DNA from: an uncultured Lachnospiraceae bacterium
GTDB taxonomy: Bacteria > Bacillota > Clostridia > Lachnospirales > Lachnospiraceae
DNA: 64,000 nt
NCBI GenBank assembly: GCA_947177165.1
Contig: CAMWTP010000002.1
Span: 1-64,000 of the forward strand
Direction of reading: 5' to 3'
The notes beneath the pieces were generated by a model. The model saw nothing but the letters and a program-made list of their open reading frames with translations, had not been told where the DNA came from and searched no databases. Positions 16,923 to 25,706 of this stretch are shown one piece after another; within the stretch, counting starts at the first letter, position 1; each line of letters opens with the position of its first letter. Both the position numbers and the translations under genes were made by a program.

Positions 16923-18600
16923 CATCAAAATTATATCTCTCCTGTTCCAGCGCAAACGTCGTGCCGATCACATACCCGTCCGCCTCATAAAAGTTCAGTC
17001 CGCAATCCAGATAATCCGGCAGCTCTTCCGGCTTAAAGACAAAAACATACGAGTCATCTGGATGCTGCAGACTGTACTGTGTGTCCTCGATCACACTCAG
17101 TCCCCTTGCAAAATAGAAGATATTCATCGTGAGCATATTGTCGTAAGCCCACTTTGACATTTCCAGTATCTGCCTGTTTTCATAGCTGTTGGATACCCAC
17201 ACAAAATGCGCAAGTCCCTCCTTCCCGGCAAGCTCATCCCACGCTGCATCCTGAAGCGTGGACACGTAATCGCCTTTCGGCGCAAACCGCTCTCTCTGCT
17301 CTGTCAGCTTTCCGCTGATATCAAAGATCTGCAGGAAGCAGCACACCGCCAGCACCCCGGCCGATATCACAGCGGACATCTTCCTGTTGACAATCAGACC
17401 ATCCCACATTTTTGCATTGCAGACGATGACAACCATATAAATGAGATAACATACCGGCCACACAATCCTTCCGGAGGAACGAAAAATACTCCAGTAATGT
17501 GTCAATGTACTGCTGTCCGTCAGCACAATAAGCAGTTTGTCATTCCATGTCACAACCGGCGATGCCGCAAACATGATCAGCCCGACAGCGACAAGAACTC
17601 CCGTCACGATGCCCGCCCAATGTCTCCGGACACAACCGCCGCGACTCCTGACCAGCTCCAGAGCAATATAAACACCCGCAACTGCCATGAGCACAAAAAT
17701 CCCGATTCCAAGATAGGCAAACCCCTCGTACTGGGACTCATGGTACATGGGAAGTGCATCCAGAAAACGAGAATATCCCTTTTCGTTAAAAAAACCGTTC
17801 AGGTTGAAGCTGCACTCACCAAGCCCTTCACTCTCCGCCGAAGCGCGTGTCGAAAAACCTCCCAGCAGATAAGTGACTGCCAGAAGCGCTCCCGCAAAGG
17901 ACACCCCGGGAAGCAGGCGCTTCCAGCAGACTGCCTTCTCTCTCAGGAAACTGCATAAAATATATCCGCACAGAAAGGCGCCGCACATTGGCAGATAATA
18001 CAGATGAACTCCTGCGACCAGCACTCCCACAATTCCCCAGCACAGCACCGCTTTCCTTGTATTCTGGTAATCCTTCCTGTGTCTGATAAACAGATAAACT
18101 GCCAGAAGAATCAACCAGTGTCCTCCCAGGGCAGTATGACGGAACATCCTCTCAATCACAATAGGCGATACGATGAAATAAATACTGCCGATCAGCACCT
18201 GCAGTCTTCCAATCGAAAATTCCCGCAGTATTCTGGCTGCCAAAAAACCCTGCAGAGCAAAGCTCACAATCCCCCACCAGCCAAAATACTGAAATGTTTC
18301 CGGCAAAACAGGTGACAAAACTTTAAAAAACACTGCCAACAGCGGTATCGAGTCTGTAAATATCACCGAAGTATATGACGGATATGCCAGATTGTCCGTA
18401 AGTCCGATCGGAAATGTCCAGTGTCCGCGCCGAAAAAAACACCAGCCAAGATAGTGCTGCGTCAGATCCCCCTGCCCTAAAAGCCAGTCATCATAGACAG
18501 GGTTTAAAACATTGATGCCATAGATCATTACAAATGCCACAGCGCCAGCCAGAGCCGCCATTCCATACAATATCCTGTCGTTCGCTTGTTGATCGCGCAT
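16915..18600 (-). CDS. DUF6311-like large membrane protein, probable glycan-modifying transferase
   Basis: Starting at ATG 18600, behind GAGGTGGAG and three bases after the gmhB stop, the product is 561 residues with about 11 hydrophobic segments. The first outer loop has the family hallmark YDDWLLGQGDLTQHYLGW and FPIGLTDN, followed by MFRHTALGGHW. The C-terminal 120 residues are soluble. The same overall plan (acidic first loop, helices, outer domain) is seen in the two neighbouring large proteins, so three parallel transferases may decorate one polymer. The longer frame from 18729 would run inside gmhB and is rejected. Confidence 0.75.
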   Translation of the reverse strand: MRDQQANDRILYGMAALAGAVAFVMIYGINVLNPVYDDWLLGQGDLTQHYLGWCFFRRGHWTFPIGLTDNLAYPSYTSVIFTDSIPLLAVFFKVLSPVLPETFQYFGWWGIVSFALQGFLAARILREFSIGRLQVLIGSIYFIVSPIVIERMFRHTALGGHWLILLAVYLFIRHRKDYQNTRKAVLCWGIVGVLVAGVHLYYLPMCGAFLCGYILCSFLREKAVCWKRLLPGVSFAGALLAVTYLLGGFSTRASAESEGLGECSFNLNGFFNEKGYSRFLDALPMYHESQYEGFAYLGIGIFVLMAVAGVYIALELVRSRGGCVRRHWAGIVTGVLVAVGLIMFAASPVVTWNDKLLIVLTDSSTLTHYWSIFRSSGRIVWPVCYLIYMVVIVCNAKMWDGLIVNRKMSAVISAGVLAVCCFLQIFDISGKLTEQRERFAPKGDYVSTLQDAAWDELAGKEGLAHFVWVSNSYENRQILEMSKWAYDNMLTMNIFYFARGLSVIEDTQYSLQHPDDSYVFVFKPEELPDYLDCGLNFYEADGYVIGTTFALEQERYNFDEF

Positions 18601-18602
18601 CG

Positions 18603-19142
18603 TTACTCCACCTCTTCCATACATATCTGCCGCGCAAAATCCCACAGATTCCGGTACAAATGATCCCTGTATTTTTCCTGCAGTGCACTGGATACCGCAT
18701 GTCCGCTCAAAAGCAGCCCATACTTGCATCCCGCGTTGACTGCCGTCATGACATCCGCCTCTTTATCGCCGACCATATAGGAGCGCGCAAGGTCAATGTC
18801 CCACTCCGCCGCGGCGCGGTCAATCAGACCGGTCTGCGGCTTTCGGCATGTGCATCTGTCCTGCTCCACATGCGGACAGTAATAAAACGCGTCAATCGCA
18901 GCGTTGTGCTCCTGCAGAATACGATTCATATACGCATGCAGCTGCTCCACATCCTGCGCACCGAAGTACCCTCTGCCGATGCCGGACTGATTGGATATCA
19001 CGATCAGTTTGTATCCGTGCTCCTTCAGCAGGGCAAGGGCCCCGACCGTCCCGTCTATAAACACCAGTTTGTCCGGTTCGTGCAGATAATCCACATCCAC
19101 ATTGATTGTTCCATCCCTGTCCAGAAAAATTGCTCTCTCCAT
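18603..19142 (-). CDS. gmhB: D-glycero-beta-D-manno-heptose-1,7-bisphosphate 7-phosphatase
   Basis: This 179-residue HAD phosphatase has the nucleophile motif FLDRDGT (Asp 8, Asp 10), the second motif VISNQSGIGRGYF and the third MVGDKEADV. It also has the structural zinc site specific to GmhB: CPH followed by CTCRKP. It removes the 7-phosphate of heptose bisphosphate, the third step in making ADP-heptose. The four partner enzymes are encoded just upstream in the same transcript. A GAGGAG precedes the ATG. The related histidinol-phosphate phosphatase role is unlikely given the neighbours. Confidence 0.93.
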   Translation of the reverse strand: MERAIFLDRDGTINVDVDYLHEPDKLVFIDGTVGALALLKEHGYKLIVISNQSGIGRGYFGAQDVEQLHAYMNRILQEHNAAIDAFYYCPHVEQDRCTCRKPQTGLIDRAAAEWDIDLARSYMVGDKEADVMTAVNAGCKYGLLLSGHAVSSALQEKYRDHLYRNLWDFARQICMEEVE

Positions 19143-19152
19143 ATCTCCTCAC

Positions 19153-20361
19153 TCAAATCTCCCTCAACACCTGCTCCACACTCACCTCGTCCATGCACTG
19201 ATATCTTCCAGTCCTGAGCAGATGCTCCTTACATTCCGCTGTGATCGTCCCGTATGCGCACCCCGCACAGTCCTTCTGTGCGCTGCACACGATAACAGGC
19301 TCATGATCCTCGCAGCTGCGCTCACAGCGGTACGGCAGAAATCTCCCGTACGCAAACTCGCCAAAAATGCAGATTCCCCTTGTGTTCACCGCGGCCGCAA
19401 AATGAATCCCGCTCGTATCATTTCCGACAAATAAATCTGCATTCCGGATAATCTCAGCAAGTTCCGGAAGCGTCGTCTTTCCGAACAGATCGTGCACCCT
19501 GTCCCTGTACCGCTCCATGTCACGCCCTCGAGCAGCCTCGAGAACATCCACAAACTGTCTGTACAGATACGCCTCATTCGCTCCTCCGCACAGATAGACA
19601 TCCATTCCTTTTTCCGAGACAATATACGCTCCGACCTTTGCATACCGTTCAATCGGCCACATTTTCTTACCTGAGCTCGCCCCGGGGAAAATGACCACAT
19701 ACGGTCTTGGCGGTATCACCCCCTGCTGTACCTGCATCTGCGGAAGCGACGGATATCCCGCCTGAAAGTCCTGCCCCAGTCCTCTGATAAACACTGCATT
19801 CCGCTCGAGCTCCATCAGGTCTTCCCCTCCTGACGGAATCAGCCGGTCGTAGACATCGTCCAGTTTTTTGCGGATACTTCGCAAAGCCATGTACCGGCTC
19901 AGATTCACCCTCGACTCATCCGCCACAAAGGCAATTTTCTCCTCCGCCGGAATGTTCATGGCAAGCAGGTCCATATCAATGGTGCGCGAATAGGCGGTCT
20001 GCAGCAGTGTATGATAATGTTTATCCCGAAAACTGTCCCATATTTCCTTCTTATATCTGTTATCCGATTCAAATCTCCTGCTCTGTACCGGAATCACCGC
20101 ATCAAAAAAACCTGTCTTTCCGGCAATCTCAGCACATGCCGTGTTGCACACCAACGTGATCTCCTGTTCCGGATAAAGCTTTCTGTACTGTGATGCACTG
20201 TCAAGCCATATCAGAAAATCTCCGATCGCATCTATTTTGATCACTGCTATCCCGTTGACTCCCTGGCCGGCTGGCCTCCGGTTTTTTAGAAACACAATCC
20301 GAAACTGTGACATCCATATATTCATCCACCGACTGGCTTTCTCCCATGTGTCGCGCCACGC
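19153..20361 (-). CDS. GT9 heptosyltransferase-like glycosyltransferase
   Basis: Starting at ATG 20361 (AGGAGCAGG upstream, four bases after the gmhA stop), the product has 402 residues. Two Rossmann-type halves carry IAVIKIDAIGDFLIW near residue 40, PGASSGKKMWP near 230, and the donor-site signature VGNDTSGIHFAAA near 320. A C-terminal Cys group (CSAQKDCAGC, CKEH, CM) is also common in GT9. GT9 enzymes such as WaaC/WaaF transfer heptose from ADP-heptose. Its place inside the ADP-heptose gene group makes it the probable user of that donor, in a cell with no sign of LPS genes here. Confidence 0.9.
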   Translation of the reverse strand, partial: AWRDTWEKASRWMNIWMSQFRIVFLKNRRPAGQGVNGIAVIKIDAIGDFLIWLDSASQYRKLYPEQEITLVCNTACAEIAGKTGFFDAVIPVQSRRFESDNRYKKEIWDSFRDKHYHTLLQTAYSRTIDMDLLAMNIPAEEKIAFVADESRVNLSRYMALRSIRKKLDDVYDRLIPSGGEDLMELERNAVFIRGLGQDFQAGYPSLPQMQVQQGVIPPRPYVVIFPGASSGKKMWPIERYAKVGAYIVSEKGMDVYLCGGANEAYLYRQFVDVLEAARGRDMERYRDRVHDLFGKTTLPELAEIIRNADLFVGNDTSGIHFAAAVNTRGICIFGEFAYGRFLPYRCERSCEDHEPVIVCSAQKDCAGCAYGTITAECKEHLLRTGRYQCMDEVSVEQVLREI

Positions 20362-20365
20362 CATA

Positions 20366-20968
20366 TCAATCCTGCTCCTCCGCCCAAAATCCCTGCTCGC
20401 ACAGACCATTCTCAATCAATCCGCAGATCGTATGAATCAATAAAATATGCATCTCCTGAATCCTCGGCGTATTGTCCGAAGGCACATGAAACAGATAATC
20501 CGCACATGACCGCATCCGCCCTCCGGTCCTGCCTGTCAGTCCCACTGTGCTGATGTGCCGCTTTCCTGCCTCCTGCATCGCCTTTACGACATTTGCGGAA
20601 TTCCCGCTGGTCGATATGCCAAACAGCACGTCGCCTTCCTTTCCCAGCGCCGCAACCTGCCTGGAAAAGACGCTCTCGTAGTCATAATCATTTGATATCG
20701 CAGTCATCACAGCTGCATTCGCATTCAATACAATGGCGGAAACTCCCCTGCGTTCCATCTGATAGCGTCCCACAAGCTCGCCTGCCATGTGCAGCGCATC
20801 GGACGCACTGCCGCCATTCCCGCAGATCAGGAGCTTATTTCCCCGCTGATACGCATCAACACACAGCCGTGCCACCTTCTCAACGGTTCCAAGCAGCGCC
20901 TCATCGCGCAAAAGCTTTTCTTTTGCGGCGATGCTCTCCTCAATATTTGCTCTGATATATTCCAGCAT
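20366..20968 (-). CDS. gmhA: Sedoheptulose-7-phosphate isomerase
   Basis: The 200-residue SIS-domain protein has the phosphosugar site CGNGGSASDALHMAGELVGR, the Ser loop GISTSGNSANVV and TPRIQEMHILLIH with conserved Gln/Glu/His residues. It converts sedoheptulose 7-phosphate to D-glycero-D-manno-heptose 7-phosphate, the entry step of the pathway. Length matches the family (about 190-200). A related SIS protein, DiaA, shares the fold, but the surrounding hldD, gmhB and rfaE genes settle the assignment. Confidence 0.95.
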   Translation of the reverse strand: MLEYIRANIEESIAAKEKLLRDEALLGTVEKVARLCVDAYQRGNKLLICGNGGSASDALHMAGELVGRYQMERRGVSAIVLNANAAVMTAISNDYDYESVFSRQVAALGKEGDVLFGISTSGNSANVVKAMQEAGKRHISTVGLTGRTGGRMRSCADYLFHVPSDNTPRIQEMHILLIHTICGLIENGLCEQGFWAEEQD

Positions 20969-20985
20969 CCTCTTTCTCCCCCAGC

Positions 20986-21954
20986 CTAATAAATCTCATA
21001 TCCCTTTGCCAGATAATTGCAGACATAGTCGCGCGCACCATCCTCGAGAGACGTAAACGGTGCCTGATAGCCCGCACTGCGCAGCTTGTCCATCGACGCC
21101 TGCGTATAATACTGATATTTCGGGCGGAGAGTCTCAGGCATTTCAATATACTTGATATTGGGTTCCATTCCCATCGCGTGGAAGGTCGCCGCTGCCAGGT
21201 CATAAAAGCTCCTCGCCGTTCCCGTTCCGAGATTGAACAGCCCGCTGATCTCAGGATGATCAATCATGAACAAAATCACCCTGCAGATATCCTTGACATA
21301 CACAAAATCCCGAAGCTGTCCGCCATCTGCGTACCCTTCCTTGTACGACTTGAACAATCCCATCTCACCCGTCTGTGTAATCTTGTTAAAAGCGTGGAAG
21401 ATCACGCTAGCCATGCTGCCCTTGAAATACTCGTTCGGTCCATAGACATTGAAGAACTTGAATCCGACATACTGTCCCGGTCTCAGCTCCTGTCTTTCCG
21501 CCCACAAGTCAAAAAGCTGTTTGGAGTATCCATATCCGTTCAGCGGCCGCAGCCTGCCGATATCCTCCCTGTCATCAAAACCCTGCGATCCGTCCCCGTA
21601 CGTGGCAGCACTGCTGGCATAGATAAAGCTGATTCGGTTCTCCACACAGAATTTCCAGAGCATCTGTGTGAACTCCAGATTATTTTTGTACAGGAAATCA
21701 AAATTGCGCTCCGTCGTCGAGGAACACGCCCCCATGTGTATCACATGGGAGACTTTGCCTGCATACGACGCAAGCTCTCCCGGAAATTCATCGCGGTTAA
21801 TATATTTTGTGTACTTCTTGTTTCTAAGATTCATCCACTTATCGGTCTCTGCGATATGATCTACAACAATGATATCCTCCACTCCGCGGTCATTGAGTTC
21901 CCGCACGATACAGCTTCCGATAAAACCTGCCCCGCCAGTTACAATAATGCTCAT
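20986..21954 (-). CDS. hldD: ADP-L-glycero-D-manno-heptose 6-epimerase
   Basis: The 322-residue extended SDR has the NAD(P) site TGGAGFIGS, the characteristic DKWMNLRNKKYTKYINRDEF-like region of HldD, ASSAATYGDG with the catalytic Thr/Ser zone, and the YGYSK catalytic pair near residue 140. KFFNVYGPNEYFKGSMASV follows. The enzyme inverts C6 of ADP-D-glycero-D-manno-heptose to the L-glycero form. Its presence shows the cell makes ADP-linked L,D-heptose, not the GDP-linked D,D-heptose of S-layer glycans. A GGAGGAG precedes the ATG. Confidence 0.95.
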   Translation of the reverse strand: MSIIVTGGAGFIGSCIVRELNDRGVEDIIVVDHIAETDKWMNLRNKKYTKYINRDEFPGELASYAGKVSHVIHMGACSSTTERNFDFLYKNNLEFTQMLWKFCVENRISFIYASSAATYGDGSQGFDDREDIGRLRPLNGYGYSKQLFDLWAERQELRPGQYVGFKFFNVYGPNEYFKGSMASVIFHAFNKITQTGEMGLFKSYKEGYADGGQLRDFVYVKDICRVILFMIDHPEISGLFNLGTGTARSFYDLAAATFHAMGMEPNIKYIEMPETLRPKYQYYTQASMDKLRSAGYQAPFTSLEDGARDYVCNYLAKGYEIY

Positions 21955-21997
21955 AATGACTCCTCCATCGTTTTTCCCTGGAACTGCATACAGTTCC

Positions 21998-22489
21998 TTA
22001 CTGCCCGTAGTTCCTTATTTTCTCAACAATATTTGTAGTCGAACATCCGTCGACGACATTGACATACGCTACCCTGCCGCCATATGCTGCCACGCTGTCC
22101 ATCTCCGGAATCTGCTTTCCCGCATAGTCACCGCCCTTGATGACAATATCCGGTTGTATTCTGTCAATAATGCCGCAAGGTGTCCTGTCCGAAAAGATAC
22201 ATACATAATCGACACTCGCCAGTCCGGCAATCACAACTGCGCGCTCCTCCTCGGGGACAATCGGTCTGGAACTGCCCTTTAATGTTCTGACAGAGCTGTC
22301 CGAGTTGAGCAGCACGACCAGAAGATCTCCATTTGTCTTCGCCTCCTCCAGATACGTCACATGACCTGCATGAAGGATGTCAAAGCATCCGCTCGTAGAC
22401 ACGACTGTCTTTCCCTGCTGCTTTGCACGCTTTATTTCTCTTTCCAGTTCCGCCAATGATATGATCTTGTTTTTCGTCCTACTTTTCAT
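21998..22489 (-). CDS. rfaE2: Heptose-1-phosphate adenylyltransferase (HldE C-domain as a separate protein)
   Basis: The 163-residue cytidylyltransferase-fold protein carries STSGCFDILHAGHVTYLEEA with the HxGH nucleotide site, VLLNSDSSVRTLKG, RAVVIAGLASVDYV and VIKGGDY. It joins heptose 1-phosphate to AMP from ATP. In enterobacteria this is the C-terminal domain of HldE; here it is its own gene. The ATG at 22489 has GGAGAGG seven bases upstream and lies inside the kinase gene, overlapping it by 11 bases. The two products are therefore translationally coupled and probably act together. Confidence 0.94.
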   Translation of the reverse strand: MKSRTKNKIISLAELEREIKRAKQQGKTVVSTSGCFDILHAGHVTYLEEAKTNGDLLVVLLNSDSSVRTLKGSSRPIVPEEERAVVIAGLASVDYVCIFSDRTPCGIIDRIQPDIVIKGGDYAGKQIPEMDSVAAYGGRVAYVNVVDGCSTTNIVEKIRNYGQ

Positions 22490-23465
22490 ACAACCTCTCC
22501 AAAAGTTCTTCCTTTGTAACAACGGCAGTACCCCGTTTCCCTATGACAACACCCGCCGCTATATTTGCAAGAACCACCGCATCATCGAGCGCAAGTCCGC
22601 TGGCAAGCCCCAGCGTGATCGTGCTGATCACCGTATCCCCTGCACCTGTCACATCAAACACCTGCACAGCCTTTGACGCGTAATCTCTCCTCCCGCTTCC
22701 GCGCTCAAAGATCGAGATTCCATCAGCCCCCCTTGTCACGATAATGCTCTTAGCCTTAGAACGCTCCAGATAGGCCTTGCCAGCCCTGTCCAGGGACTCC
22801 GTATCATTGATCTCGATATTGACCGCATTCTCCAGCTCCAAGTTATTCGGCTTCACGAAATCCGCATTCTCAAAAGCTTCAATATGGCGGCTCTTGGAAT
22901 CAATCGTCACGATGACATGGTTTTCATTGCACATGCGGATTATTTTCCGCACAAAATCCGGATTTTCGAACACACCTTTGCAGTAGTCCGAAAGCACTAC
23001 TGCATCCCACTCCGAGATATGTCTCATCATGTAATCAAGCATTCTTGTCTGGGTAATCTCCTGTATCGGACTGCTGTCCTCCCGGTCTACACGCAGAAGC
23101 TGCTGTACTTTGGTCGCAAAGCGCGTCTTTACCGTTGTCATGCGGTTTTCCTCCGCCACAATGCCCTCCGTATCGATCGATGCAGCTCTCAGAAATTCCC
23201 GCAGCCATATCCCGCCGTCATCCAGACCCGCAACACCTGCCATGGAGAGCTTTCCTCCCATGGCATGCATATTCAGCGCCACATTGGATGCTCCGCCCGC
23301 ACTCCGCTCTGTTCCTCTGTAATTCAGAACTGGTACAGGCGCCTCTGGTGATATTCTTCCTACCTTTCCCAGAATGTATTCGTCTACCATCAGGTCCCCA
23401 AGCACCAGAATGCGCTTCTTTTCAAACTCTGTCCGAACTGCTCCCGCCAATCTGTCTTCTACCAT
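22479..23465 (-). CDS. rfaE1: D-glycero-beta-D-manno-heptose-7-phosphate kinase (HldE N-domain as a separate protein)
   Basis: This 328-residue PfkB-family kinase contains LGDLMVDEYILGKVGRISPE, APVPVLNYRGTE, the GGASNVALN substrate loop and the C-terminal DVTGAGDT with the catalytic Asp and anion hole. It phosphorylates C1 of heptose 7-phosphate. The PfkB type, rather than a GHMP-type HddA, indicates the beta anomer and the ADP branch. It overlaps rfaE2 at its 3' end and lies behind the sulfatase-like gene with a gap of 18 bases. Confidence 0.94.
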   Translation of the reverse strand: MVEDRLAGAVRTEFEKKRILVLGDLMVDEYILGKVGRISPEAPVPVLNYRGTERSAGGASNVALNMHAMGGKLSMAGVAGLDDGGIWLREFLRAASIDTEGIVAEENRMTTVKTRFATKVQQLLRVDREDSSPIQEITQTRMLDYMMRHISEWDAVVLSDYCKGVFENPDFVRKIIRMCNENHVIVTIDSKSRHIEAFENADFVKPNNLELENAVNIEINDTESLDRAGKAYLERSKAKSIIVTRGADGISIFERGSGRRDYASKAVQVFDVTGAGDTVISTITLGLASGLALDDAVVLANIAAGVVIGKRGTAVVTKEELLERLYEK

Positions 23466-23483
23466 AAGATTATAGTCCTTTCA

Positions 23484-25574
23484 CTATTCCTGCAGCATTT
23501 CGCCTTTCCAGTTATCGATATCCGACACATCACCGACAATCGTGTACTTGACAAACTCAGGATAAAGCTTCAAAAATGTCCGTTCCTTCTCCGGGTCATT
23601 CACTGCCTCATCGAGTGTCACTCCGTACTGTTGATGGTCCATCCCCATCGTCCTGACCATGGAGGCCAGCATCTCGGCCTGTGAGACAGGTACATCGCTG
23701 ATCTGCAGCTGTGAGCCCGTCTGATGCGGCTCCTTGATCATGATAACGGGCGACGACACTTTCTGCGGTTTTCCCGTTTCCTCGATAAAATCCGTCTGCT
23801 GTCCGTGATCAGCTGTGATAATAATTGTGGCATCATCGTATTTCCCCAAAGCCCTGAGCTGCTCCATATATGCGTACACAATCTTCAGACTTCCGCGAAT
23901 CTGCGCATAAAGATCTGATTCCCTTCCTGTCTTATCATATTTCATATCCTCCGAAAAGGTATATGGTTCATGTGCCCCGTGCATATGATAGAACCGGAAT
24001 GCCTCTGCATAGTCATCCGATACCGTCAGTCCCCCTGTCCGCAGTCTCTCCCAAAACGGAAAGTCATTCTCTGTATCCCACACCTGCGGTGCCTTTACGA
24101 TTTCCGCAATATCATCAGAATAATAAGAATATCTGTTTTTCAATATAAAGGGGGTCGTCTGGTACATGGCGCACTTCCACATCGTGTACATTGTCGCACC
24201 GATATCATAGTTTTTCCCGACTGCAGCGCTGTAATTAGAAATCATATCATACAACTGACCTGACACATAGTCCGCGTCTGTATAGATTCCAAGGTCAAAT
24301 CCCTGCTGCCGGATATCCTGCAAAAGAGTGCTGTCCTGATACGCGTACACTCCATAGTCTGTCCCGTACGCTTCCTTCCACGCTGTCGCCGTGAGCAAAT
24401 ACGGTATCCCCGGTCCTGTATTTGCAAACTGTGATGTGGCATTGCGGTAGAAAATAAAATCTGCCAGCGGCTCACAGAAACCTGTGTCCTCCTCGTACAC
24501 CGTTTCCATCCAGCTGCTGTCCAGACGGTCCAGAACAAACACCAGAACATTCTGTCCCTCCGCCACTTCAAGCGAATTTTGAATCGTCAGCTCCCCCGAC
24601 TGCCTGTAACCGCCAAGGTCTGTTGTTATGATCAGATACCCAAGCGTCACTGTCTGAATCAATATGATGTAAATACATGCCGCCCTGCCGATTTTGACAA
24701 CCGCCTTCTTTTTGGTGCAGAGCACCATCAGGGCCGCAATCACAATAAACCACAGGACAATGTTCGTAATCTGCTGTGTGGCGGTCCACACCTGCTCGTC
24801 CCCGTCAAGAATCTCCATTTTGCCATTCAGGAACATATTCTGTATATAACCCAGAAGCGTTATTTCCATTATAAAGAGGTTCATATAATGCATCATTGCC
24901 TTTGGAAGCAAAAACACTTCCCCGAGAATCAGCAAAATAACTGTCAAAAGGGCACCGCAGAGCGTGATCGCCAGCAAAGGGCCATAACTTCCCGTAAATT
25001 CTCCCGGATTGCTGATATACAGTTCATTTGGCAGAAAGACACAGTGCATCACCACCCATGCGCCGACATACGGAGCCGCAGCGCGGACGGCTTTCCAAAG
25101 TTCCGTTTTCTGATAATACACAGACGCTTTTCTGTCAGTAATTTTAGCCGCAAGCGCCAGACATGCGCAGACTGCGAACACAACACAATAGAGCCGGTTG
25201 CTAATTCTGCCACATATCAGAAAGCTCAGCATCGTTCCCGGAAACATCACTGCGCAAAATGTGTCAATGATTTGTTTGTCCGAAAACCACTTCACCTTCA
25301 ACAGCAGTACAAGTGTCACAAGACAGAGCACGCCGATCGGCACACTGTAATGAATATATGTCTGCATTTCCGCATCCCAGAAACTCTCGAACAGTGTATT
25401 CTCGGAACTGCCCAGCAGACTCTTTACAATTGAGAGCACAAAATAGATTCCATTAAAAAATAAAAAAGCCGCTCTGATAAACCGCATCCGGTCATGGCTG
25501 AATACCATCCACACAAACGCTGATGCCAGTGCAAATATCAGGATCAACGCAAAAACCACAATCCCCTGCTGCAT
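23484..25574 (-). CDS. Membrane alkaline-phosphatase-fold enzyme (sulfatase/LTA-synthase-like)
   Basis: The start at ATG 25574, with GGAGGGAAGGGAG upstream, gives 696 residues; the longer frame from 25706 covers the promoter. About nine membrane segments fill residues 1-340. The outer C-terminal domain then shows VFVLDRLDSSWM, with Asp in the metal position, FANTGPGIPYLLTA in the nucleophile zone, MHGAHEPY, and IITADHGQQTDF with the Asp-His metal pair. Such proteins transfer phosphoglycerol or phosphoethanolamine, or act as sulfatases. Here it may add a phospho-group to the heptose-bearing glycan. It is the first gene behind the long operon promoter. Confidence 0.85.
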   Translation of the reverse strand: MQQGIVVFALILIFALASAFVWMVFSHDRMRFIRAAFLFFNGIYFVLSIVKSLLGSSENTLFESFWDAEMQTYIHYSVPIGVLCLVTLVLLLKVKWFSDKQIIDTFCAVMFPGTMLSFLICGRISNRLYCVVFAVCACLALAAKITDRKASVYYQKTELWKAVRAAAPYVGAWVVMHCVFLPNELYISNPGEFTGSYGPLLAITLCGALLTVILLILGEVFLLPKAMMHYMNLFIMEITLLGYIQNMFLNGKMEILDGDEQVWTATQQITNIVLWFIVIAALMVLCTKKKAVVKIGRAACIYIILIQTVTLGYLIITTDLGGYRQSGELTIQNSLEVAEGQNVLVFVLDRLDSSWMETVYEEDTGFCEPLADFIFYRNATSQFANTGPGIPYLLTATAWKEAYGTDYGVYAYQDSTLLQDIRQQGFDLGIYTDADYVSGQLYDMISNYSAAVGKNYDIGATMYTMWKCAMYQTTPFILKNRYSYYSDDIAEIVKAPQVWDTENDFPFWERLRTGGLTVSDDYAEAFRFYHMHGAHEPYTFSEDMKYDKTGRESDLYAQIRGSLKIVYAYMEQLRALGKYDDATIIITADHGQQTDFIEETGKPQKVSSPVIMIKEPHQTGSQLQISDVPVSQAEMLASMVRTMGMDHQQYGVTLDEAVNDPEKERTFLKLYPEFVKYTIVGDVSDIDNWKGEMLQE

Positions 25575-25677
25575 ACCTGTCTCCCTTCCCTCCTGCCACC
25601 AGTCACCATTTATTCCGATGCTTACAAGCGGCGCACAACTACCTCTGTCATAAGAATGCCCATTGCGGCACACGAAT

Positions 25678-25706
25678 ATTATAAAGCAATTATACGCGAC
25701 TTGCAA
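25678..25706 (-). promoter_or_regulatory. SigA-type promoter of the heptose/glycan operon
   Basis: On the minus strand TTGCAA (25701-25706) and perfect TATAAT (25678-25683) are separated by 17 bases. The next gene starts about 100 bases downstream at 25574. No other strong promoter was seen before 7.6 kb, so this one probably drives up to sixteen genes. Confidence 0.78.

Noticed and set aside
18601-18729. N-terminal extension of the DUF6311-like protein
   Set aside because: It lies inside gmhB, and the sequence has no membrane-protein character; ATG 18600 has a good ribosome site.
25575-25706. N-terminal extension of the sulfatase-like protein by 44 residues
   Set aside because: It would run over the TTGCAA/TATAAT promoter and lacks a ribosome site; the internal ATG has a strong one.
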